DNA of 55,632 bases, from NCBI GenBank assembly GCA_017546785.1, contig JAFYRW010000005.1, forward strand, positions 1 to 55,632, in the 5' to 3' direction. Under the pieces are notes generated by a model. It saw only the letters and a list, made by a program, of their open reading frames with translations. It ran no database searches and was not told where the DNA came from. Numbering within the stretch: the stretch's first letter is position 1; each line of letters opens with the position of its first letter. Source of the DNA: Bacteroidaceae bacterium (GTDB taxonomy: Bacteria; Bacteroidota; Bacteroidia; Bacteroidales; Bacteroidaceae). Below are positions 42,694 through 50,099 of the stretch, in pieces. The translations under genes were made by a program, and so were the position numbers.

Positions 42694-43689
42694 TTATCGG
42701 CGGTAGTTGCCGAGTCCTTGACTCTCGCAGGTAGTAAGATTGCCGGTGCTGTCGGAGTAGATGAAAAAGGCGTCGACGCAGTTGTTGTTGCAGAATTGCA
42801 TTGCCTTATCGACTCCCATTACCATAAAGGCTGTGGCAAGAGCATCGGCGGTGGCACAATCGTCGGCAATGACTGTTGCCGATAGCAACGAGTGCTCTAC
42901 GGGGTAGCCTGTGCGTGGATCGATGGTGTGGGATACCTTCTTGCCATTCTCGTAGCGGTAGTTGCGGTAGTTTCCCGACGTTGCCATACTTTTGCCGCTA
43001 AGGTGCAGACGCTCCTGAAGCTCGCCGTTGGCAATGCCTTCGATGGGCTTGTTTATGCCTATCACCCATTCGTTGCCTTTATTGTTGGTGCCTTTGGTTA
43101 CAATCTCGCCGCCAATCTCTACCATAAAATTGCGGCATCCTTTGCGCTCAAGCATTCGGGCTACCTGGTCGCAGGCGTATCCTTTGGCTACTGCGCTGCA
43201 GTCGAGCTGTGTCTCGGGGTGCTGCTTGACAATCTTCTCTCCGTCGTACGAGAGCTTGTTGTATCCGGTGTATTGCAGCAACTGTCGAATGGTTGCTGAG
43301 TCGGTGGGTAGGCCATTCTTGTATCCGAATCCCCAAGCATTGACCAATGGGGCTACGGTAATGTCGAATGCTCCGTCGGTGAGTTGTGATATATGCTGCG
43401 ATATTACAAAGACGCGCAGGAACATACTGTCGAGCGGTGTGTCGCGATTCTCGTTCACTGCTGTTATGATTGACTTCTTGTTGAATGTCGATAGTGAATT
43501 ATCTACTGCCTGTAATACCGATTCAATATGCTGGGTGAGCTCCTCGGCGTGCTGATAGGTGATATTGTAGTATGTGCCGAATATCTTGCCGCTTTTATTC
43601 TGAAAAGAGGGCCCTTTGGTGAGTATGCGCGCTGTTGCTGCTACAAGAAGCAACAGAAAGAGTATCTGCCAGATTTTTAGTTTTTTCAT
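42694..43689 (-). CDS. apbE: ApbE family FAD:protein FMN transferase
   Basis: Attaches FMN covalently to Ser/Thr of periplasmic electron-transport proteins such as NqrB/C or RnfG/D. The 331 residues begin with an uncleaved-looking membrane anchor (KIWQILFLLLLVAATARIL), no lipobox. Family segments: GTYYNITY near 39, LSTFNKKSII, GAFDITVAPLVNAWGFG near 108-124, LDCSAVAKGYACDQVA near 160, VEIGGEIVTKG near 188, TIDPRTGYPV near 255 and the metal-binding DDCATADALATAFMVMG near 277. Last gene of the five-gene envelope operon, two bases after the DUF6048 gene. No Nqr or Rnf genes in the window. Confidence 0.95.
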   Translation of the reverse strand: MKKLKIWQILFLLLLVAATARILTKGPSFQNKSGKIFGTYYNITYQHAEELTQHIESVLQAVDNSLSTFNKKSIITAVNENRDTPLDSMFLRVFVISQHISQLTDGAFDITVAPLVNAWGFGYKNGLPTDSATIRQLLQYTGYNKLSYDGEKIVKQHPETQLDCSAVAKGYACDQVARMLERKGCRNFMVEIGGEIVTKGTNNKGNEWVIGINKPIEGIANGELQERLHLSGKSMATSGNYRNYRYENGKKVSHTIDPRTGYPVEHSLLSATVIADDCATADALATAFMVMGVDKAMQFCNNNCVDAFFIYSDSTGNLTTCESQGLGNYRR

Positions 43690-43691
43690 TG

Positions 43692-44387
43692 TTATTTTCG
43701 GTTAATGGGAATCTCGTATATAAGATTATATGTTCCTCCAAAGGTGCTGCCTGTGTTGTTTCCGTATCCGGGAATGTAGCTTATATTGGAATTGTTTGCC
43801 TTGCTGTCCTTTATGCGCAATTTGTATCGTACGCTCCAGCCCATACGGAAGTTCTTCCATATTTTTACATTTACTCCTACTCCAACCTCGGCCCATAGTG
43901 CTGTTCCTCTTACGCCGTCGAGGGTGAGGGGTACCTCGCTGCCCCATATTGGGTCGATGAGGGGTGGGGCATCGACATTGTATTTAACGTTTGTCCAAGC
44001 GAAGCGCGCCGCGAGATAGGGGTAGCTGTCGGCTGGCTTTGCGCCCCATTTGTGCAGGAAATTGTAGTTTACTCCCACGCGATAGTAGGGGGCCGCAGCT
44101 GTGTAGTGTATGCCATTGTCGCTGTTGGTGACGTTTGTGCTGCCGTAGCCAACCTCTACCACTGGAAAGAGCCAGTGTCCTAAATTGGCGTCAATGGATG
44201 CCTCGCCGCTAATGCTGTTGCCTATGAGACGGTAGGCGCAACCAAAAATGTCGGCCGATACGTTGAACCCTTTGAAGGCAAAGATATTTTCCTTTTTTGT
44301 ATCGCCCTTGCTGCTCTCTTGCGCTGTTGCCGCCATTGGCAGGAGACACAAGAGGCTACTGAGCAATATAGAGCTTAATATTTTCAT
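43692..44387 (-). CDS. DUF6048-like predicted outer-membrane barrel protein
   Basis: Exported protein of 231 residues with signal peptide MKILSSILLSSLLCLLPMAATA. The mature part reads as alternating beta strands with many aromatic residues (VEVGYGSTNVTN, PYYRVGVNYNFLHKWG, YPYLAARFAWTNVKY, LWAEVGVGVNVKIW, NFRMGWSVRYKLRI) and ends in a Phe/Tyr/Ile-rich strand, NLIYEIPINRK, which suggests a small outer-membrane barrel. It resembles the uncharacterised DUF6048 family of Bacteroidales. Its first 32 bases overlap the end of the DUF6452 gene, so the two are translationally coupled and probably act together. Function unknown. Confidence 0.82.
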   Translation of the reverse strand: MKILSSILLSSLLCLLPMAATAQESSKGDTKKENIFAFKGFNVSADIFGCAYRLIGNSISGEASIDANLGHWLFPVVEVGYGSTNVTNSDNGIHYTAAAPYYRVGVNYNFLHKWGAKPADSYPYLAARFAWTNVKYNVDAPPLIDPIWGSEVPLTLDGVRGTALWAEVGVGVNVKIWKNFRMGWSVRYKLRIKDSKANNSNISYIPGYGNNTGSTFGGTYNLIYEIPINRK

Positions 44388-44862
44388 TAGGGTCGTAGTT
44401 GATGGTGTGGTTTACAATGACAGCCGAGTCTATGAAGCTTTGAGTGTGCTGAAGCCCTGTGAGGTTGTGAAACATTCCCGTTCCGCACGATAGCGATATA
44501 AAATAGGGGGTGTTCGTGTGCTCTACATACAGTGTGTCGGTGTACATATTGTCGTAGATGAGTACGACGGTGTCGCGCTGCTGGGCATAGCTTACGGGTA
44601 TCGTAAGTTCCGATGCTGACGTCAGACGGTTGATGACAATGCTGTCGCGACCCTCTATCATAAGCGCTACCGACAGTTGCCCGTTATATGTTGCCACACT
44701 CTCTTTGCCTGTAATAGGGTTTACTGAATAGAGTCGCACGCGGTTGTACGATGTATTGTTCATACTGCAGTCGCTACCGTCGTCGCAACTGCCGAATGTG
44801 CATATTGCAAAAAGTAGGGCAATGGCTTTTAACCACAGAGACAATTGCTTGATGCTCTTCAT
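44356..44862 (-). CDS. DUF6452-like lipoprotein
   Basis: Lipoprotein of 168 residues from the ATG at 44862, which lies one base after the GT2 stop; a start six codons earlier would overlap that gene. The signal ends LLFAICTFGSC with the likely lipidated Cys at 26, followed by acidic DDGSD, a possible surface-export signal. Mature protein is all-beta by eye: CSMNNTSYNRVRLYSVN, ASELTIPVSYAQQRDTVVLIYDNMYTDTLYVEHTNTPYFISLSCG. This matches the uncharacterised DUF6452 family, which commonly sits beside DUF6048. Overlaps the next gene by 32 bases. A joint role in the outer membrane is inferred. Confidence 0.82.
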   Translation of the reverse strand: MKSIKQLSLWLKAIALLFAICTFGSCDDGSDCSMNNTSYNRVRLYSVNPITGKESVATYNGQLSVALMIEGRDSIVINRLTSASELTIPVSYAQQRDTVVLIYDNMYTDTLYVEHTNTPYFISLSCGTGMFHNLTGLQHTQSFIDSAVIVNHTINYDPNENIKLYIAQ

Positions 44863-44863
44863 C

Positions 44864-45814
44864 TTAAATTTCTTTTGCAATGTTGTATTTGTTGCGGTCG
44901 TACGACGTGCGGCTTATAAGCTCTCCCAAGAATCCTGTCAGGAACAGCTGTGTGCCCAATATCATCATTGTAAGTGAAATGTAGAAATAGGGCGAGTCGG
45001 TAACTAGGCGTAACGGAATCGCGGCTGCAAGATGGTATATCTTGGTTGCTCCCAATATGATGGCCGATATTAGTCCGATGAGGAACATTATTGTACCCAA
45101 TAGACCGAATATGTGCATAGAGCGGTTGCCGAACTTAGAGAGGTACCACAATGATATAAGGTCGAGGTAACCGTGGAAGAAGCGGCTTATTCCGAATTTG
45201 CTCTTGCCGTATTTGCGTGCCTGATGGTGAACCACCAATTCTCCGATATTCGAGTATCCTGCATTCTTTGCAAGGTAGGGGATATAACGGTGCATATCTC
45301 CGTAGACCTCGATGCTCTTTACAACCTCGTTGCGGTAGGCCTTGAGTCCACAGTTAAAGTCGTGAAGGTTCTTTATTCCCGACACTTTGCGCGCTGTGGC
45401 ATTGAACAGCTTTGTAGGGATTGTTTTGCTCAACGGGTCGTAGCGCTTCTGCTTGTAGCCCGATACAAGGTCGTAGCCGTCCTGTGTAATCATACGGTAG
45501 AGAATGGGTATCTCGTCGGGGCTGTCCTGAAGGTCGGCATCCATTGTTATTACAACGTCTCCTTTGGCACGCTCGAATCCGCAATAGAGTGCGGGAGACT
45601 TACCGTAGTTCCTGCGGAATTTTATTGCGTGTATATTGCTGTTCTCTTTGCCGAGCTGTTCTATTACCTGCCACGAATTGTCGGTGCTGCCATCGTTTAT
45701 GAATATCACCTCGTAGGTGAAATTGTTCTCCTGCATTACTCTGTTTATCCAAGCGGCAAGTTCTGGTAACGATTCTGCTTCGTTGTATAGAGGTACTACT
45801 ACTGATATATCCAT
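44864..45814 (-). CDS. GT2 family glycosyltransferase, polyprenyl-phosphate type
   Basis: Membrane-anchored glycosyltransferase of the DPM1/GtrB-like group, which moves a sugar from a nucleotide donor to polyprenyl phosphate on the cytoplasmic face. The 316 residues show an N-terminal GT-A domain (MDISVVVPLYNEAESLPEL; FINDGSTDNSW; metal-binding TMDADLQDSPDEI; NCGLKAYRNEV; KYGKSKFGISRFF) and two C-terminal membrane helices (about 230-255 and 268-298). Four bases after DUF4199 and one base before DUF6452, so firmly inside the operon. The sugar and acceptor are unknown; lipid A or surface glycan modification is a guess. Confidence 0.92.
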   Translation of the reverse strand: MDISVVVPLYNEAESLPELAAWINRVMQENNFTYEVIFINDGSTDNSWQVIEQLGKENSNIHAIKFRRNYGKSPALYCGFERAKGDVVITMDADLQDSPDEIPILYRMITQDGYDLVSGYKQKRYDPLSKTIPTKLFNATARKVSGIKNLHDFNCGLKAYRNEVVKSIEVYGDMHRYIPYLAKNAGYSNIGELVVHHQARKYGKSKFGISRFFHGYLDLISLWYLSKFGNRSMHIFGLLGTIMFLIGLISAIILGATKIYHLAAAIPLRLVTDSPYFYISLTMMILGTQLFLTGFLGELISRTSYDRNKYNIAKEI

Positions 45815-45818
45815 TGTG

Positions 45819-46352
45819 TCATTTGTTTGGGGTACGCTTTACGAATATTGCGGTTAATGGGGTTAATATTCCTGTAACCATCATATTGGTACTGAGGAAT
45901 TGTAATACAATGTCCGAGGTAGTCATCTGGTTCCACGCTTCTGCTATCTGCTTAAAGGCGTCGATAGTAGCAGCGTCTAACTCGGGTATTTGTTGTAGAA
46001 TGTTTATCTGTTCTTCAAGGAAAGAGAGGAAAAAGCCTCCGTCGATGAATATGAAATAGATGTATTGCGCTACGGCAAAGAGCAGCGACGCGCATACATA
46101 CATTATTATCAGGAACGACCAAGCGCCGATGAATGTCATTGTGTTGCCACACTCCTGCTTGCGGTATCTTGCTGTGAGCTTTGCTGCAAAAAATGGAGAG
46201 GCTGCAAGCATTGCCAAGAATAGCACCGATAGTACGGCGTTGCTTAGTCCTAATATGTATATGATGCCTATGGCAATCCAATAAAGGCCTAATATAGTGC
46301 CTTGCTGCATTGCTTTCTGGCTGTAATTGCTGTTGGGTGTATTTGTCTGCAT
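45819..46352 (-). CDS. DUF4199 family membrane protein
   Basis: Integral membrane protein of 177 residues with four hydrophobic segments: IAIGIIYILGLSNAVLSVLFLAML, the region around AWSFLIIMYVCASLLFAVAQYIYFIFI, and a C-terminal NMMVTGILTPLTAIFV. The PFFAAKLTARYR loop and the order of segments fit the Bacteroidota DUF4199 family, whose function is unknown. First gene of the five-gene operon running DUF4199, GT2, DUF6452, DUF6048, ApbE, with gaps of at most four bases. A TATCTTCG box lies 22 bases upstream. Confidence 0.85.
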   Translation of the reverse strand: MQTNTPNSNYSQKAMQQGTILGLYWIAIGIIYILGLSNAVLSVLFLAMLAASPFFAAKLTARYRKQECGNTMTFIGAWSFLIIMYVCASLLFAVAQYIYFIFIDGGFFLSFLEEQINILQQIPELDAATIDAFKQIAEAWNQMTTSDIVLQFLSTNMMVTGILTPLTAIFVKRTPNK

Positions 46353-46373
46353 TTTATTGCCTGTTTTTCTTTG

Positions 46374-46381
46374 CGAAGATA
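46374..46381 (-). promoter_or_regulatory. -7 promoter box (TATCTTCG) of the DUF4199-GT2-ApbE operon
   Basis: Minus-strand TATCTTCG, 22 bases before the DUF4199 ATG. It is the only promoter box seen for the five genes. Confidence 0.6.
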
Positions 46382-46564
46382 AGATAATAGCTTGAAGATA
46401 GCAAGAAGATGCGCCTTTTTAGTGTTAATTAGTGGTTACTTTTAAAGCCTCGGGGCTCTGCACGAAGCAATGGCTTGCTTGCCGTTGTTTGTGGTTGCTT
46501 TTTGGGCAATTATGCATTGCGGCTGATATCCTGTGCGCCGTTTCTTGCATAAAGAGCAATGGCA

Positions 46565-46598
46565 ATAAAAATGGAGAGCCACTGCTCTCCATTTTTAT
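46565..46598 (-). terminator. Terminator of the 46619 secreted-protein gene
   Basis: Stem ATAAAAATGGAGAG (46565-46578) with its exact complement (46585-46598), 6-base loop; 20 bases behind the stop codon on the minus strand, with A/T tracts forming the U-run. Confidence 0.85.
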
Positions 46599-46618
46599 CT
46601 GTTGTTATAGGCTGTTTG

Positions 46619-47293
46619 TTACTTGACAATGACCTTTACTCCATTGACAATGTAAAGACCGGGGTGAGAGATTGTCTCTATGCGGCGGCCTGCTGCATTG
46701 TAGATGATTTTAGCGTCGTTGCTCCCGATGGTCTCTATTGCTGTGGGATTGTTCTCTTGTACTTTGGTTGCTGTTACGCCTGTGAGTGATGTTATCTCCA
46801 TTTGCCATATCCAGTTGGCACCGTCGCTTGCTGCGTAGCCGATAGAGAGGTCCTCTACGGTAATTATTCCCTCGTCGTTCACGGTGAGGGTAATTGTGCT
46901 TTTGTTCTGGTCGGCATTGCGCAATACAATGTGTCCGAAGTTGTCGAATTGCTCTATGAGGCCATATTTGTAGTTGAAGAAACTAATCTCGGCCGAGCGT
47001 TTGTCGTCGGCAACAATAAGCCCCCATCCGCCGCTTGTGGTATTGAAAATGTCCTTGTCGAGAATCTCGGTGATTGTTATCATATCCCAATCTTTGTTGT
47101 ATTCGGTCTTCAACGTGAAGGTCTCGGGGCAAGCCCAAGCGTCGGCCATAAGGTTGTTGGGAGTGGCTGTTACGGTAAAAGTGCCTGTCCAATCGAAATT
47201 GATGGGGGTGGATGCTTCTGTTGCGCTCTCTTGTGCGAATGCTGTTGTTGCAATGGCAAGCAACAACGAGAAGAAAAGTGTAAATTTTCTCAT
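46619..47293 (-). CDS. Secreted protein with sorting-type C-terminal tail
   Basis: Exported protein of 224 residues: signal peptide MRKFTLFFSLLLAIATTAFA, then a beta-rich domain (about 28-170) with FDWTGTFTVTATPN, LKTEYNKDWDMITITEIL, STITLTVNDEGIITVEDLSIGYA. After a linker with NPTAIETIG, the last 30 residues read IIYNAAGRRIETISHPGLYIVNG and end VKVIVK, a tail very common on secreted Prevotella and Bacteroides proteins and similar to the end of T9SS type A sorting domains. It lacks a lipobox. Function unknown. Own TAATTTTG box 46 bases upstream and own terminator. Confidence 0.85.
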   Translation of the reverse strand: MRKFTLFFSLLLAIATTAFAQESATEASTPINFDWTGTFTVTATPNNLMADAWACPETFTLKTEYNKDWDMITITEILDKDIFNTTSGGWGLIVADDKRSAEISFFNYKYGLIEQFDNFGHIVLRNADQNKSTITLTVNDEGIITVEDLSIGYAASDGANWIWQMEITSLTGVTATKVQENNPTAIETIGSNDAKIIYNAAGRRIETISHPGLYIVNGVKVIVK

Positions 47294-47338
47294 AATGCGT
47301 TATTGGTTTAATGTTCTGTAATATTCCTTTATTGTCTG

Positions 47339-47346
47339 CAAAATTA
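47339..47346 (-). promoter_or_regulatory. -7 promoter box (TAATTTTG) of the 46619 gene
   Basis: Minus-strand TAATTTTG, exact TAnnTTTG match, 46 bases before the ATG. Confidence 0.55.
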
Positions 47347-47460
47347 ACTTTTTAAATAGTAATTATCTTATCTTTATCTGTTTAATATGCGTCGGATTCC
47401 TCTTTTTTTGGCTTTTTGTGCGGAATGCAGCTTCTTGCAATTGTGGCGTGTGGTAGATTA

Positions 47461-47494
47461 TAAAAAAGCGGACATTGAATATTCAATGTCCGCT
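47461..47494 (-). terminator. Terminator of the SRP RNA gene, perfect 28-bp palindrome
   Basis: The 14 bases 47467-47480 are the exact complement of 47481-47494 (core GGACATTGAAT); the minus-strand side continues into TTTTTTA. Strong intrinsic terminator immediately after the SRP RNA stem. Confidence 0.9.
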
Positions 47495-47495
47495 G

Positions 47496-47600
47496 TGGGT
47501 GGGTAAGCTACCTACAGCGCGCCGCTACAACCAACTACCTTTGCTGCGGTCAAGCCCTGGAGGATTCGCTAGGAGCTGGCCGTATAGGACTTACCCATAT
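47496..47600 (-). ncRNA. ffs: Signal recognition particle RNA, bacterial small type
   Basis: About 105 bases. The closing helix pairs TGGGTAAG (minus-strand 5' side, 47590-47597) with CTTACCCA (47500-47507), eight perfect pairs. The apical domain at 47541-47560 reads CCAGGGCUUGACCGCAGCAA, which fits the SRP pattern CAGG-loop-GCAGCA with the asymmetric internal loop that binds Ffh and a UUGA-type tetraloop in place of GGAA. A promoter box lies about 40 bases upstream and a palindromic terminator directly follows. No protein frame covers it convincingly. Exact ends uncertain by a few bases; a short 5' leader may be trimmed. Confidence 0.82.
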
Positions 47601-47639
47601 ATTTGCTCCTTAATGTGTTCTCTTTTTACTTTTGCGGTG

Positions 47640-47647
47640 CAAAGATA
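47640..47647 (-). promoter_or_regulatory. -7 promoter box (TATCTTTG) of SRP RNA
   Basis: Minus-strand TATCTTTGCAC, identical over 11 bases to the box before the RNase P RNA gene. Transcription would begin near 47633. Confidence 0.65.
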
Positions 47648-47718
47648 GCTGTTTTTTTTTACATTACAAATAATATTGCCCTTTTTTGCTTTTTGGCTCT
47701 TTGCGCTGCGTTTGCAGA

Positions 47719-47745
47719 ATAAAAAATATGCTGTGCGCGCACAGC
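47719..47745 (-). terminator. Terminator of the RNase P RNA gene
   Basis: Palindrome GCTGTGCGCGCACAGC (47730-47745) followed on the minus strand by ATATTTTTTATT. Lies 12 bases beyond the RNase P P1 helix. Confidence 0.88.
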
Positions 47746-47756
47746 CTATTTTGAGT

Positions 47757-48110
47757 AGCAGTCGGCCTGTAAGCCGGGTTCTGTATCCCTTACGGGATGT
47801 CTGTCATTCATCTATACCGTATGTCACCATACGGCTAAAGCGTTCTACCCTCCGACTCGGGCGAGCAACCCTCGAACGTCGGTTTACATGAACTTGCAGC
47901 TCCCAAGACGCACAGCCCGTATATCGCTATACGACTGGTGGGCTCTTGCCCCACCTTCTCACCCTTACCCTTGCGGGCGGTTATTTTCTTCTGCGTTACT
48001 CTGCCTTCGCAGACAGCTTTCTGTTAGGAAGTGGAATGCTCTGCGCTGCCCGGACTTTCCTCTTTTACCTCTTTGGGTAACAGCGACAGACCGTCCGACT
48101 GCTTATTCCG
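47757..48110 (-). ncRNA. rnpB: RNase P RNA, bacterial class A
   Basis: Catalytic RNA that matures tRNA 5' ends. The minus strand has the class A hallmarks in order: P1 5' strand GCAGTCGG near 48102, GAGGAAAGTCCGGGC, the P10-12 region with CCCGCAAGGG, GGGTGAGAAGGTGGGGCAAGAGC, the conserved ATAGATGAATGACAGA, and the 3' end ACAGAACCCGGCTTACAGG followed by CCGACTGC, which pairs exactly with the P1 5' strand. About 350 bases, normal length. Short open frames in this stretch are not genes. Own promoter box and terminator; sits just upstream of the SRP RNA gene on the same strand. The protein subunit gene (rnpA) is not nearby. Confidence 0.97.
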
Positions 48111-48139
48111 CATTTTTTTTGTTGTTCCGAAATGTTGTG

Positions 48140-48147
48140 CAAAGATA
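48140..48147 (-). promoter_or_regulatory. -7 promoter box (TATCTTTG) of RNase P RNA
   Basis: Minus-strand TATCTTTGCAC, same 11 bases as the SRP RNA promoter. A T4 tract 20 bases upstream is a possible -33 element. Confidence 0.65.
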
Positions 48148-48339
48148 GTGCAAGCTGTCGGTTTTTGAAAATTATTTTTGCTTTTTGTCGATGGTTGCGA
48201 TTTTGAATAGTAAATATCTGGTTGTTTAACAAATGTGAAAATGTTTGACGATAAGATAAAACATTGTTAAAGGGGTAGGGCTTCTGTTAAATAGAACCAA
48301 AAAGCAGCCTTTGAGTATTGTATAAAGCACTATTTGCTA

Positions 48340-48347
48340 TATATTCG
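48340..48347 (+). promoter_or_regulatory. -7 promoter box (TATATTCG) of degP
   Basis: Plus-strand TATATTCG, a TAnnTTCG match, 104 bases before the degP ATG. The 303-base gap 48148-48450 has this box and the leader; nothing else recognised. Confidence 0.5.
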
Positions 48348-48450
48348 CAGTGTGTTTGACAAATATGGCTGCTGTTTCGGTGTCTCTCTTATGTTGGTGG
48401 CGGTATTTGTTAAAAAGGTGAAAATTTTAACAAAAGAGAATGATTGGATT

Positions 48451-49935
48451 ATGAAAAAGGTTGTTAGAAATTTGTTTTTATGCACTGCGGTCGTGGCGTT
48501 GAGTGCTGTCGTTGCACGAGCCACTGTTAGTGAGACGGTGAAGGGCGGTAGCGCCGGGAATGATGCGGCTCCTGCGGTGTTCAGTTATAAGGCGTCGTTT
48601 GCGGGGCAGCAGGGCGATGGGTTGCGTCACGTCGATCTTACCTCGGCTGCCGAAAAGTCGATACACGCTGTTGTGCATATAAAATCGACTCAGAATAGTA
48701 AGGTCAGGACAATTCGTCGTACTCCCGATATTTACGATTTTTTCTTTGGTGACGGAAATGTCCGTGAGCAGCAGGTGCGCACGCAGCCTCGTGTGGGCTT
48801 TGGCTCGGGTGTCATCCTGTCGAAAGATGGATATATTGTAACGAATAATCACGTTATTGATGCGGCCGATGAGATTACTGTTACTCTGAACGATAATAGA
48901 AGTTATAAGGCGCGCCTTGTCGGTGCTGACGAGAATACCGACCTTGCTCTTGTGAAGATTGAGGCGGATGGTGACCTTGAGTTCCTGTCGGTGGGCGACA
49001 GCGATGAACTTAAGGTGGGCGAGTGGGTTCTTGCTGTCGGCAATCCCTTTAATCTTACCTCTACTGTTACGGCGGGCATTGTGAGCGCAAAGGCTCGTTC
49101 GCTTGGCGTGTATAATGGCGGCATTGAGTCGTTCATACAGACTGATGCTGCGATAAATCAGGGGAATAGCGGCGGTGCGTTGGTGAATGCGAGTGGTGAG
49201 CTTGTGGGTATAAATGCAGTGTTGTCGTCGCCTACGGGCTCGTATGCGGGATACGGCTTTGCTATTCCAACATCTATAATGACAAAGGTCGTCTCGGATA
49301 TAAAGGAGTTTGGTGTGGTGCAGCGTGCGGTGCTCGGTATCAGAGGCGGCACTGTGACAAGCGAGCTTGCCGAGGAGAAGGAGCTTGGAATTGTAGAAGG
49401 CGTGTATGTCAGCGAGGTTATTGACGGTGGTGCGGCAAAGGCTGCCGGGGTAGAGGAGGGCGATGTTATAATTGCTCTTAATGGAAAGACTATAAAGACT
49501 ATGGCCGAAATGCAGGAGATGCTTGCCAAATATCTGCCGGGAGAGAGGGTTAAAATTAAAGTGTTGAGAAAAAAGAAGGAACGTGAAATTGAAATTGAAC
49601 TGAAGAGCGTGCAGGGCGATACAAAGGTTGTGAGAAATGTGGATTTAGACCAGCTTGGCGCGGAATTTAAGGTGTTGAACGATGCCGATAAGCATCAGTA
49701 TAATGTGAACTATGGTCTTAAGGTGGTTGATGTAAAAGGCGGGCTTTTTGCTAAAGTGGGAATTAAAAAGGGATTTGTTATTCTTAAAGTGAATAATGTT
49801 TCGATAAATAGTCCCGAGGATTTACAGAATGCGGTTAAGGTTGCCAATGCATCGAATGAGCCTGTTCTCTTCATTTCGGGATTGAATTCTGCCGGTAGGC
49901 GAACATACTATTCGGTGGACCTTTTGCAGGAATGA
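48451..49935 (+). CDS. degP: DegP/HtrA periplasmic serine protease
   Basis: Periplasmic quality-control protease and chaperone. Start at 48451 (MKKVVRNLFLCTAVVALSAVVARA, a signal peptide); the frame is open to 48334 but the extra 39 residues are not export-like. The 494 residues show the trypsin-like domain with catalytic triad H134 (NNHVIDA), D164 (ENTDLALVKI) and S240 (NQGNSGGALV), a Q-linker-like LA loop (RTPDIYDFFFGDGNVREQQV), then two PDZ domains (about 305-395 and 410-490; ISEVIDGGAAKAAGVEEGDVIIALNGK-type GLGF strand in the first). Domain count matches DegP rather than DegS. Followed by a strong terminator, then rpoD. Confidence 0.96.
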   Translation: MKKVVRNLFLCTAVVALSAVVARATVSETVKGGSAGNDAAPAVFSYKASFAGQQGDGLRHVDLTSAAEKSIHAVVHIKSTQNSKVRTIRRTPDIYDFFFGDGNVREQQVRTQPRVGFGSGVILSKDGYIVTNNHVIDAADEITVTLNDNRSYKARLVGADENTDLALVKIEADGDLEFLSVGDSDELKVGEWVLAVGNPFNLTSTVTAGIVSAKARSLGVYNGGIESFIQTDAAINQGNSGGALVNASGELVGINAVLSSPTGSYAGYGFAIPTSIMTKVVSDIKEFGVVQRAVLGIRGGTVTSELAEEKELGIVEGVYVSEVIDGGAAKAAGVEEGDVIIALNGKTIKTMAEMQEMLAKYLPGERVKIKVLRKKKEREIEIELKSVQGDTKVVRNVDLDQLGAEFKVLNDADKHQYNVNYGLKVVDVKGGLFAKVGIKKGFVILKVNNVSINSPEDLQNAVKVANASNEPVLFISGLNSAGRRTYYSVDLLQE

Positions 49936-49967
49936 TAAAATGTTTGTTTAATAAGTAGTTGAGTTTT

Positions 49968-49998
49968 GCGGGCCGTTATTGCAACGGCCCGCTTTTTT
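49968..49998 (+). terminator. Terminator of degP
   Basis: Ten-bp stem GCGGGCCGTT (49968-49977) with AACGGCCCGC (49983-49992), 5-base loop, then six T. Confidence 0.93.
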
Positions 49999-50067
49999 GT
50001 GATGTTGTGTTGTATCTTTTTTTTGAACTTTTATCGCTGAAAACTTGTATTTTGTGTCGGGATGATA

Positions 50068-50075
50068 TATCTTTG
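50068..50075 (+). promoter_or_regulatory. -7 promoter box (TATCTTTG) of rpoD
   Basis: Plus-strand TATCTTTGCA, exact TAnnTTTG match, 25 bases before the rpoD ATG. Confidence 0.65.
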
Positions 50076-50099
50076 CAAATTGAAATTGTACGAAACGCA

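Noticed and set aside
47467-47494. Perfect 28-bp palindrome as a regulator binding site
   Set aside because: It is followed on the minus strand by a U-run and sits right behind the SRP RNA stem, so a terminator explains it.
47676-48148. Plus-strand open frames over the RNase P RNA region
   Set aside because: They read the complement of conserved RNase P helices; the minus-strand RNA signature is exact, and no promoter box or signal supports the proteins.
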